This document shows positions 55,341 to 64,000 of a DNA stretch of 64,000 nucleotides, piece after piece. Where the stretch lies: NCBI GenBank assembly GCA_951799425.1, contig OX637397.1, forward strand, positions 20,341,064 to 20,405,063, read 5' to 3'. The DNA is from Ilex aquifolium (lineage: Eukaryota; Streptophyta; Magnoliopsida; Aquifoliales; Aquifoliaceae). Every line of letters starts with the position of its first letter. The stretch's first letter is position 1. The notes below the pieces were generated by a model. The model did no database searches, was not told the DNA's origin, and saw only the letters and a program-made list of their open reading frames with translations. A program made the position numbers and the translations under genes.

Positions 55341-56079
55341 AACTACTCAGTTATACTAACGTTTTTAGGTCTTGTAAATGGTTATAGTGCAAAAAAAAAA
55401 ACAGTTGGTCTGACGTTTTTAGCCTAAAAACGTTACTCCAACTGACGTTTTTTGGTCTAAAAACGTCATTCCAACTGCCCTTTTTAAAACTACCTTGGTT
55501 TGACAAATACTTTCAAAACAACCCTCTTTTGGGTATTTTTTTTTAAAATCCCATGGGTTGGGGTAAAAGCTCCTGTCTTATGCGCATAGAAGAAGGGACT
55601 TCTCCTCTACTGAAGGCAAAAAAAGGGAAGGCAGAGAAGAGAGGAAGATGTGTGTTCTTGAATATTCTTCTCTTCATCTTTAAGGAGGATTTCTTTTGTT
55701 TTTTGAAATGTTGTTTCATCTGTTGAACCCCAAGCCCTAACCCATCTGATATTTACTTTAAGTATACAAATCTTCGGCATCTTCTTCTTCCTCTTTCTGT
55801 CTCTTCCATTAAAAAATCGTTTCATTTTGATTTGCTTCTGTCTCTCTCTAGTTTTGGGTTATTGTGTATTGGTGATCTGAAGAGGTTGAGACATGGCGAT
55901 TTTTTTTGGGTATTCAGATCTGTGTTTGTGTCAAGAATTATATAAACTTATTAAATAAAGAAGATGGTAAGGAAATTGGCTAAAGAACCTAAACAGTAAA
56001 GTGGATGGCATTTTATATGCACTGTTTCATTCATACCGAGAAGCTTTTACTTTTTCATCTATGTAACATTAAAGTTTCA
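55341..56079. other. Non-coding stretch with two short palindromes
   Basis: Two adjacent inverted repeats, ACGTTTTTAGCCTAAAAACG plus T (55413-55433) and GACGTTTTTT-GGTC-TAAAAACGTC (55444-55467), could form stem-loops. The rest (about 55550-55900) is A/T- and CT-rich and resembles a 5' leader, without a supporting gene. Confidence 0.4.
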
Positions 56080-57103
56080 AATCCCCAAGCTTCAGCTTTC
56101 CCATCAACATTTATACCCAACAACAATTTTCAAGCATGTTATAACATAATTTATGCAAATAACACACTTAATTTCACATAGGCATAATATAAACACATAA
56201 CATGCCCACATAACACAATTTTCCAAGAAATCACAAGTTAGCAATTTCTACATACCAATTCATGCTAAAATTTATTTTACTCATTCTCAATACTCATTTC
56301 ATCAAATTAACAACCATAGGCAAGTGCTAAACATGAGATTACATCTTTAACACTCTACATATTTCATATAACAACCCTAGGTTGGAAATAAACCTCATTA
56401 GGAAGAAAATCCTACCTCTTGAAGTTCAAAACACTTGGTAGAAGCCTTCAAGAATCCCAATTAAGCCCAAACCGTTGATTTCTCCAAGCCCCATTTTTGG
56501 AACTTCACCCAAATCTGTGCTTTTTTGTATGGTTGTGTAGCCTTCGACGAGAAAAACAACTTTTGTTCTTGGCTTGAGTCGATTCGACCAACGAAGCGTC
56601 GTAGATCATAGAAAGAAGGTAGAGAATCTAGCCTTTCCCTCTCTTCTTTCTTTCTTTTTGGAAAAATCTGATGGGTATGGGGAGAAAATCAGATTTTCTC
56701 CCCTATTTATACCCTTTAAATGTTTAGTCCTCATTTCGCCACACGTTCTCCTTTCCCGAGTCCTGTTTTGAATCGAATTGATTAAATTTCGTCTCGGTTC
56801 AAGTTCAAAATATTTTTATTTGAACTAACTTTAAATTATTATCCACTTTTCAAAATTTAATTCCCGGATTCGTTTATGAGGTCACACGACACCGGATCGA
56901 CTCGTAAAACGCGAAAAATTCGACTGTCTCGAAATTCAACGAAAATTGACCGGATAGCTAGATTTTGTGAGACAAATACAACGGTGATGTCTGTTTTGTC
57001 ATCCAAGTTCTAGAAAAACTCAAGTTTTCAACCCATACCGTAGCGATAAATTATCGTTTTGGCCCTTTTCATAAAAATTTTAAGTTTACCTGGGTTTTAC
57101 AGT
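56080..57103 (-). mobile_element. Inverted partial LTR related to the 52107 solo LTR
   Basis: On the minus strand it starts TGTAAAACCCAGGTAAACTT, equivalent to TGTGAAACCCGGGTAAATTT of the solo LTR. The two run parallel (no-gap text such as GTAGGATTTTCTTCCTA against GTAGGGTTTCTCCTACT, and a TATAAATAGGGG box). The match fades near 56080, so about 1 kb of the promoter half of the LTR is present. Sequence is clearly diverged, so it is an older family member. Confidence 0.65.
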
Positions 57104-57458
57104 GTCAATTTTGGGCCGAATCACTGTCATCAGAGTAGTCTTGCATCGTAAATATGAGAAATCTCATTCAACTTAAATTTGGATTCCAATTGACATCCCA
57201 AATAAATAGGGACCATTATATGAGTGAGTTCTATTAATTTTTTTAAATGAAACCCACGGATCTAATGGTCATTTAATAGAGGCCATGCCAACTGAAACTT
57301 GAATACAGTACATGGTGTTGTTGAAGAAATTTATGACTTTTATGAGTTTGCAGTCGGTTCGTTGCCTTGTTATTAATAATAGGATTTTTTTTCCTTCACA
57401 TCTTAAAAGGTGAGTATGAAAGTCATTTCAAAAGGTGAGTAGGAAAGTCCATATTCTG

Positions 57459-57501
<43 letters not shown>

Positions 57502-57894
57502 TATTCTTATGCAGATATAGAGTAGTATTATGGTACCAAAAAACAGTTATTTGGTATTGTATTTTTGCTTTTCAATTTATCTATACTACTAATGAAAAAA
57601 TTTTAATTCATTATTTTGTCCTTATAAAAACTATAAAGGCTAACATGTCATTTTTTATTTAAATATATAAATTACCATTATATCCTTATGTATTTAAATT
57701 ACAAACTAATTTCTAACAAATCAAGTAAATTTTTCTATCTTTACGAAACTTTTGAATAGTCATGTTAATACTTAGCATGATATATAAAAAAATATTTTTT
57801 TTCAAAACTCCAATATTAATACACGTCTATAATTTCATTGATATATATATATATAATCGATCTATAAGAGTATTAAGTAACGCCTTGGTTAACA

Positions 57895-57975
57895 CCTTAA
57901 GGTTTTAGCTCAAGTGGTAAGCGCTTGTGCTCGATGTATCAGAGCCAGGGGTCGCGGGTTCGAACCTCCTTCCTA
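57895..57975 (+). mobile_element. tRNA-like SINE head
   Basis: A box TAGCTCAAGTGG (57906) and B box GGTTCGAACCTCC (57957) both fit RNA polymerase III consensus, spaced 51 bp, slightly longer than in a standard tRNA. Acceptor and anticodon stems do not fold, so it is not a functional tRNA. Likely the start of a SINE; its 3' end is not recognisable. Confidence 0.55.
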
Positions 57976-58107
57976 CCTCGTATATGGAGAAATTCTTAGT
58001 GTTCTGGGGAGAATAAGATCAAGACCCTAGTCTTTAACAGATATCACCCGTAATATAAGGGCTTTACTATATTGAGGATCCACACGGTTACCGTAGCTAT
58101 AAAATCT

Positions 58108-58503
58108 CTAAAATTTAACAGAGTCAGTTTCAACGAGAATATTTTCATAGTATGTTCTGTCTTTAGGTCCAAAAAATAAAAAGGCATTATCCAATGTTAT
58201 AAATTTCCCTGCAATATAATAGGGATCTGTCATCCAATTAATGTAATCATAATCAAGAGTCATTATACTGCTATAAGCAGGCAGAGTATTTAACTCTGTA
58301 TAGTTTAGTTGGGGTTTAGCCACTAAAGCTTCTTTAATAGATTTTTTAGATCGAACGACAGTATAACCGTCAGCAGTTTTATCTTCACCTTTATGTGAAG
58401 AGTCACTTTTATGTGAAGTTGAAGATCTTTCTTTAAGAAGGTGATTATTAATAGCTTTAAGCTTCAGAGATTCAGTTAAAGGAGGATAATAAGCATTGAC
58501 CTT
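58108..58503 (-). CDS. Unidentified open frame, 130 codons, fragment
   Basis: An uninterrupted minus-strand frame fills the part of the insert to the right of the SINE head. It reads YYPPLTESLKLKAINNHLLK, a hydrophilic Ser/Lys/His linker, DGYTVVRSKKSIKEALVAK, then PQLNYTELNTLPAYSS, YINWMTDPYYIAGKFITLDN and FLFFGPKDRTYYENILVETD, ending at a stop at 58108. The first possible start in the shown frame is internal. The aromatic-rich pattern looks like a real protein and not AT noise. I do not recognise the family; a retroelement or endogenous pararetrovirus polyprotein piece is possible but unproven. It is a fragment, cut at the insert edge. Confidence 0.5.
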   Translation of the reverse strand, partial: KVNAYYPPLTESLKLKAINNHLLKERSSTSHKSDSSHKGEDKTADGYTVVRSKKSIKEALVAKPQLNYTELNTLPAYSSIMTLDYDYINWMTDPYYIAGKFITLDNAFLFFGPKDRTYYENILVETDSVKF

Positions 58504-58529
58504 TTATTAATACACGTCTATAATTTCAT

Positions 58530-58575
<46 letters not shown>

Positions 58576-58963
58576 AGTGTTCATCTTCATTCACAATCAA
58601 AAGAATTTAGTAAAAAATATTGAGGCACAAAGTAAAAACAAGAAAGGTAGAAAGAAAAAAAAATTGACAAAAGAAAAATCTATAACCTTTACTATTTGGT
58701 AGCTCGAATAATGAATACATAAAATGAGTCCATTGGATGTTTATAGTTATGAAGAGAATACAAATAATTTAAGTATGATAAATATAAGATAATATCTAAT
58801 TTTGCTACATTATTAGATTTTTTTTATGTGTTTTATCAAATGTTTCAACAAAAAAATTCACGTGCAATGCACGTGGTGCATTCCTAGTCAATAGAAATGT
58901 GTTTTTTCGTATAATTTTTATAAATTATTAAATTTAAATTAAATGATTAAAATTAATAGAGAT

Positions 58964-59171
58964 GAGATACTGATACCGATACCAGGCTGTCGGGACAAGT
59001 GTCAGGCCCCGATGAGTAGGAGGGCGTGACGGTCGCTGCAAAACCTTGGGCGCTAGCGGCTGTCGGTGCGGATCTTGGTGGTAGTAGCAAATATTCAAAT
59101 GAGAACTTTGAAGGCCGAAGAGGGGAATGGTTCCATGTGAACGGCACTTGCACATAGATTAGTCGATCTTG
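58964..59171 (+). pseudogene. 25S rRNA gene fragment (unit B)
   Basis: Same fragment as at 45278-45485, differing at a few bases (for example GCTGTCGGGACAAG here against GCTGTCAGGACAAG in A, and TCGATCTTG at the end). At the first of these sites B keeps the text I expect of rDNA (GCTGTCGGGAC), so A carries the derived base there. Confidence 0.85.
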
Positions 59172-59207
59172 AAATCCATAACATAGTCTTACGGGTAAAT
59201 ATAGTAT

Positions 59208-59700
59208 AGGGAAAATAATAATTTGTACACCGAAAAATTAAAAAAATTATCAATTTATACCCTCAAAGATCAATTGTTTTAAATTGCTTTCTCAATTAAA
59301 TTAGTTGGTAGCAATGTCAACCCCAACTACAAATTCGATGTGATAACCGTCAAATTGACACCTATTTGAGATGCATGTAATGATTTTTGTTGGATAATTG
59401 CACTTTCCCTTTTAGTGTGTGATAATCCAACAAAAGTCATCACCTGCATCTCACGTGACTGTCAATTTGATAAAAATAAAAATGAAAGCTATGGACGTGG
59501 TTGTCAATTTGATAATAAAAATTACAATGAAAGCAATGGATGGGGCTGTCAATTTGATAAAAATTGCAACGAAAGCTATGGCTAATGTTCATAGTGCTAT
59601 CTATAAATTTCATTGATGGTGCAATCTAAAATAATTGATCTTTAAGGATGCAATTTGCACATGTTTTAATTTTTTCGGGTGCAAACTGTCATTTATCCTG
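59208..59700. mobile_element. MITE-like element with internal tandem repeats (unit B)
   Basis: Copy of the element at 45517-46014, with the same long imperfect TIRs and the same three internal TGTCAATTTGATAAAAAT repeats. Confidence 0.65.
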
Positions 59701-60177
59701 TATTATATCTATCTTTTGGTACAGGCCTGGCTTAAATACCTATATACCAGAGTGGAGTTCCTTTGTAGTCTGCTTTTGTCACCATATCTCCAGAAATCTA
59801 CTTTCTCTCTCTGCATTATATATGTCTCTCTCTCTCTCAGAGCATTCGGACAACATTCATGACTGTATGTTTCAAGAGAAGATCCAAACAACATTAAAGT
59901 TTGCTTGGAATCTTTGGCTTTCAATTTTCAAAACTAGGGTTTCTGTACACACAAAAAGGGAAATCTGTGTTTTCAGGCTTGAGATTTGGTAGATCTAAGT
60001 GGGCCAAATTGTGGGTTGAAGTGAGTGGTAATTGGAATATTTAAGGTATATAGGAAATGGTAATGGGCACCAGAAACGGTCCAAAACTTTACGTGGAATC
60101 TTCTTCCTGCCGACAAATCTCTTGATGGTAGTGTAATAAATTGGAGGGAAAATGGTTATTGTTCCTTTTATTAAAAA
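59701..60177. other. Shared non-coding sequence of the duplication (B)
   Basis: Counterpart of 46015-46500. The frames at 59635-59992 read through it but do not stay open in unit A to the same extent and show no domain. Confidence 0.35.
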
Positions 60178-61252
60178 TTAGTTGGTGCCCACGTACGTTG
60201 TACGTGGACCATTTTGAATTATAATTTTAGTTTTTATTTTTTACTTTTTACTTGCATTATCTCTATATTTGTAGTTTTATGTATACATAAAATAAGTGTG
60301 AAGTTAGAAAGTAAAAGAGAAAAAATGTAAAAGAAAGACATCAGGTCGTTGATTTGATTACTTATTGGTTGTTTATAAAATTTATATTTCAAATATTTTA
60401 CGTCTACCATGGTGTGAGCAACACTTGGCAGAATTCTCATCAAGAATATTGACTTTGGATTGGAAAAAATTACAATCTTACGATAAATATTTGACAATTG
60501 AAGACCAAAAAATGAATTAAAACTCGATAGAAGTGAATAAAAATATAATTAATAAGTAGAATTTGCATATAATTGCAAAAATTAATCTCATGCACCAAGA
60601 CCATGAAAAATCAAATTTCTAAATTAAAATTGAGAAGTAAATATATAAAAGAAATTGAATCTAAATAGTGAATGAGATAGATCACATTCTCTTAAAGTCC
60701 TAGATTACACTCAGATTAAATCATCAAAGCAGTAGTTGATAGTAAGATAACATCAAATGAAGTTAAGCACTGATAAAAAAAAAAAATCATATAAACAATC
60801 AAGAATTATTGCTCTTTGAGTTCATCATCTTCAATATCGTTTATAGTCTTACTTCCATAAGATTTATGACAACTTGCAAAGAAAAAAAAATAAAAACAAA
60901 ACACAGAAATGGAGGGAACTATGGAAGTTATAGAGAAGAATAAAAATACCAGTAGCTTCTATTATTTAAAGAGAAAAGATTTCTCTACTTGTGGTAAGTG
61001 AGAATTTGGAAGGAGAGCGTGTTATTCTTATATTGTTTTTTAATTTTCTCTATGTTACGAATGTGAAAGGTCTTCTTATATATAATCTTATGTATTCATT
61101 GCACTTATAATTACAAATATTTATTCTTAGAAAGGGAAGGGTGTAAGAGTTAAAGTGGTAAGTACGATATAATTGTCTTTATATGATTAAGAAGGGGTAG
61201 AATAGGAAATCAAAAAATTTTCTCATTAGCTTCCTTTTATTAGTAGTATAGA
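60178..61252 (-). mobile_element. Helitron inserted in unit B only
   Basis: On the minus strand: flank A, then TCTATACTACTAATAAAAGG, and at the far end the perfect hairpin CCACGTAC-AAC-GTACGTGG, then GCACCAA and CTAA (CTRR), then flank T. Unit A has the uninterrupted site AAAAATTATACCG at about 46484-46496, so the 1075-bp insertion and its lack of target duplication are directly visible. No transposase; only short frames. Confidence 0.88.
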
Positions 61253-61269
61253 TTATACCGATATCCCTC

Positions 61270-61875
61270 GTATTTAGGGGTGATAATTTTTTATACAATA
61301 TGAAAACACGACTTGAATTTAACACGAAATTATCCGGTTAAGGTTGGTCATTTTTCAACACGAACCCGTAAATGACCCGACCCGTTAACACGAATAAAAA
61401 ATGAATTAAGTTAGTGTCAAATATAAATAACACGAAATTGATACGATTATCAAGGTTTTTTTCTTTTTTTTTGACCAATCGATTAACAAGGTTAAATAAT
61501 ATTATAGAAATAAAAAACTAATTATCTGTTATTGTTTATTAAGCATGTACATAATTATTGTACAACAAATATATTTTTATTCATTATTATTGTTATGTTT
61601 ATTAAGTTAATCTTTAATTTATAGAAAAAAGTATAAGCATAGATTCAATTAATTGATAATAGAACCTTAAGACTTAAATCTTAGCGTTAAGTACTTTATT
61701 CGATTGTTTATATGGGTTAACACGAACACAAATACGAATCTGACACAAAAATAAACTGGTTGGTTGACACAACACAATTAATTAAATAAGTTAGATTAGG
61801 TAGGGTTAAATAGTATTCGATACGAACCCATAATAACACGACACAAATCCGACTCGACACGATTATGACCCATAT
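61270..61875. mobile_element. Old ACACGA-rich TIR-type element (B)
   Basis: Copy of 46510-47110, with the same GGGGTGATAATTTTTxATAC start and inverted AACACGA motifs. Confidence 0.5.
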
Positions 61876-63810
61876 TATGTAACAATTATAAAAGATGTCT
61901 CAGTGATTTCTAAAAATTCCCTCTACTCTTCCTCCCTGTTTGGCAACATGTCACCTTCAACTCATGAGATAACAAACAAACAAGGATAAAAATGACAAGA
62001 TTCCCAATTTTTTTTATAATTACACGAACACCATTAAATATTTTATAATTTTTACAGTATGTTTCAGGAGAAGCCCGCGGGGGGGGGGGATTTTAAAATG
62101 GGCACCGTTGTCAAGTTGTCTACAATACCAAAAAAACAAAATTTCAGTATCATAGTAATATTTATCACATTTGTGGTAGTTTTATCATTATTGTGAGTAT
62201 TTTTACAACTGTTTTGGTACTATTTTTATCACAGTAGTGATAAAAACACCTACAACATTGATAAAACTACCCATAAAAGTGATAATTATTTTTGTAAAGA
62301 AAAAAAGTGGGTCCTATTGTTGCAGGTCGAATACGTGGGCCCTACATTATTAATTAATTGTTGCATTTAATTTATACAAAATTTTATGTTATAAATTTTC
62401 AAAGCGTTAGGCATACAATCTATATAATAAATCACATGGAAAGTTGAATTTTATCCCCTTATATATTTTCCTCCCCAATTTCATCAAATCACCCATCTTA
62501 TAACATGTTCAATCATTTAATATATAATTAATTTGTTAATAAGAGTACTAATGCTTGATCAAAAAAAAATATAGTAGTAGTGAATTGCCAGAGCTAATCT
62601 TTGAGAGAGTGAAATTTTCTTAATAAGAGAGGTAGCAACAATTTTTAGTCTAATATGAATGCATTGGGATAAAAAGTTGTAATTATTAAAATGCACTAAG
62701 CTGTACAATATTATAAATACAACCCTTGTGTGTTGTGATTTCCTTTAATGAATACAAAACCCAAGTATTAGGATATTATGAGTGTAAGTATAGGTAAAAC
62801 ACTTGAAATGTGGATGCAGTCTAATTATTTATACATAAAACACCCACCGCCACCCTAGGCCACAATAGGCCAAACCCACAATTTATGTCCCTCCTAGCCA
62901 CACTACATACTCTGCCACCCATCACGCTTCACCCCCACGCCCATCGCTACCCACCACCTCTACCCTTCTTCTAATAAACTCCGCATGTTCAGTGTAATTT
63001 ATCGTGAATTCAAATTAATAATAAATTACATGTCTGCAATATGGACATATTAACGTGCACCATCGTATACCATCTGCATGTAGTGGTAACAAATTATGAT
63101 TTAGTGTCAAAGAATAACAAAGAGCTCAAAGTTCGATAGAGTAGCAAGAATTAAAAATAATTGAATCTACCTTTGTGGCTTGAACTTAATAAAGCACTAA
63201 CATAATTTAGCTAGAGTAGTGAATTTGTAAGGTATCCCCCAGTATTGGATCCTTTCCATTCATACTGTTCAGATTTAATTACTTAATTAGAGTAGCCTTA
63301 CGTAATCATATTGAATTATTGTCAACATGTGCAAACACTAACTATGTTATTAAGTCATAAAATATGAGATTAAATTAAATTTTTTTAATCAATCTGTTAA
63401 ATCTAATCATTCCTCAAATTAAACTATATTTATCCTAAATTCAAGTCACCTCTAACCAGTTCCATCAATTAAGTTATTTTTGTTTCTAAAATAGTTTGTA
63501 TCCAAAAGTAAACCTTCCACTACCCCCTATTTCACACAAAGCCGCCAAACTATATTTATCCTAAACTATGTTTTGGATTGACTACAAATTCCTTTAAATA
63601 TTATAATTTGGTGTTAATACCACGGTGACAATAAAACAACATCATTAAATTAAATTTTTAAGTCTAAATAATATTACTTAAAATATATTATAATGTTATT
63701 TGGTCTCTTTTGTCTTTTCTTTGAATTGTAGTCCGTGTATAATGGTCATTGAAGGTCGTGCCACCTTGTTTTTTTGAATGTCTGATTGAAAGAAAAAATA
63801 GGGTAATTAA
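61876..63810. other. Shared non-coding tail of the duplication (B)
   Basis: Counterpart of 47111-48389 and 50886-51526, including the uninterrupted CTTTG site at 63171-63175 where unit A holds a solo LTR. A poly-G run of nine or more lies at about 62080. No gene. Confidence 0.5.
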
Positions 63811-63867
63811 AAAAATGGGAAAAAAGTGGGGTCACGTGAGTTGAGACTTTCCTTAGTGCCAAAAAGA

Positions 63868-64000
63868 GCCATATATAGGACATGGTGTTGTTGAAGACAA
63901 TTATGACATTTATGAGATTTCAGCCAGTTGGTGGCTTGTTCTTAATAAATCTTCCTTTTTCCGGCATAGTTTTAAAGGCATGTAACAAAGCCGCGTAGAG
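63868..64000. repeat. Start of a possible third duplication copy
   Basis: GACATGGTGTTGTTGAAGAC, TTATGACATTTATGAG, and CTTGTTCTTAATAA match the beginning of units A (about 35325) and B (about 57305), with more divergence. The window ends here, so it is not known if it continues as a third unit. Confidence 0.55.

Larger units (their letters stand above)
57814..58545. repeat. About 40-bp direct repeat flanking a 0.65-kb insert
   Basis: The stretch ATTAATACACGTCTATAATT with CATTGATATATATAT occurs at 57814-57854 and again at 58505-58545. Unit A has it once (about 41563). The duplication brackets an insert of about 650 bp. It is far longer than a transposase or LINE target duplication. Confidence 0.75.
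57580..58887 (+). mobile_element. Helitron of unit B
   Basis: Same element as at 41296-45201: 5' TCTATACTACTAATG after A, 3' hairpin CACGTGCAATGCACGTG (58859-58875), then GTGCATTC, CTAG (58884-58887) and T. It lacks the MULE-like insert of unit A but has its own 0.65-kb insert at a nearby position. Confidence 0.7.
57110..63810. repeat. Tandem segmental duplication, unit B
   Basis: Matches unit A (35122-51526) in the same order and orientation: the CGAATCACTGTCATCAGAG block, CT/AT microsatellite, Helitron, 25S fragment, MITE-like element, ACACGA element and the long non-coding tail up to GAAAGAAAAAATAGGGTAATT. Insertions unique to B are at about 57855-58504 and 60178-61252. Confidence 0.85.

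Noticed and set aside
57895-57975. Possible functional tRNA gene
   Set aside because: A and B boxes are good, but the acceptor and anticodon stems do not pair and the spacing is too long. A SINE head is more likely.
59419-59992. Frames shared between units A and B (for example MIFKDAICTCFNFFGCKLS)
   Set aside because: They differ in length and frame between the two units and read partly through a MITE terminal repeat; there is no sign of coding constraint.

Overview
This is nuclear DNA of an angiosperm, most likely a eudicot. The signs are an AT-rich background, plant-type Ty1/copia, LINE, Helitron, MULE, hAT, CACTA and SINE sequences, long LTRs of the kind seen in Ty3/gypsy elements, and one CC-NB-LRR (CNL) disease-resistance gene. 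I cannot name the species. There are no operons. Apart from the CNL locus I see no gene likely to be intact. The window is a deeply nested transposon landscape beside one immune-receptor gene.

Layout, left half. 1-3138: a decayed copia element on the minus strand, split by a 740-bp hAT-like insertion. 3212-4690: a 5'-truncated LINE. 4877-10683: a structurally complete but coding-dead copia element on the minus strand, with a TTTTG target duplication, both LTRs, a primer-binding site and a polypurine tract. One of its LTRs carries a nested 1.37-kb TIR element with a large AT microsatellite. 11978-15771: the CNL gene (minus). Its LRR end is built from four 282-bp tandem units plus a decayed fifth unit beyond the stop, and its first 38 codons are in another frame because of what looks like a 1-nt deletion. 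15806-20520: gene-free AT-rich DNA with MITE-like elements. 20522-20942: a CACTA transposase remnant. 21397-23800: a LINE on the minus strand. 24880-31035: a second LINE on the plus strand, itself interrupted by a 1.3-kb TIR element. 31390-31780: an unrecognised gene fragment with two exons. 32013-32515: SINEs.

Layout, right half. From about 35122 the window holds a local tandem segmental duplication. Unit A is 35122-51526, unit B is 57110-63810, and the start of a possible third copy lies at the right edge. The two units share an AT microsatellite, a Helitron, a 25S rRNA fragment, several MITE-like elements and about 5 kb of other sequence. Later insertions distinguish them. Unit A gained two head-to-tail Helitrons (35.5-41.2 kb, one carrying an LRR-gene exon), a 3.3-kb TIR element that itself holds another Helitron, and a 2.5-kb solo LTR. 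Unit B gained a 1.08-kb Helitron and a 0.65-kb segment with a SINE-like head and an unidentified open frame. For the solo LTR and the unit B Helitron, the other unit preserves the empty site. Between the units (51527-57103) lie a MULE remnant split by a second solo LTR and an inverted LTR fragment.

The most notable signals are: (i) three 44-bp repeats in the solo LTR just upstream of its TATA box, each holding two perfect 12-bp palindromes CGTACCGGTACG; (ii) the LRR unit amplification and N-terminal frameshift in the CNL gene; (iii) the duplicated, insertion-marked segment, which orders the transposition events; (iv) the unidentified 130-codon open frame at 58108-58503.
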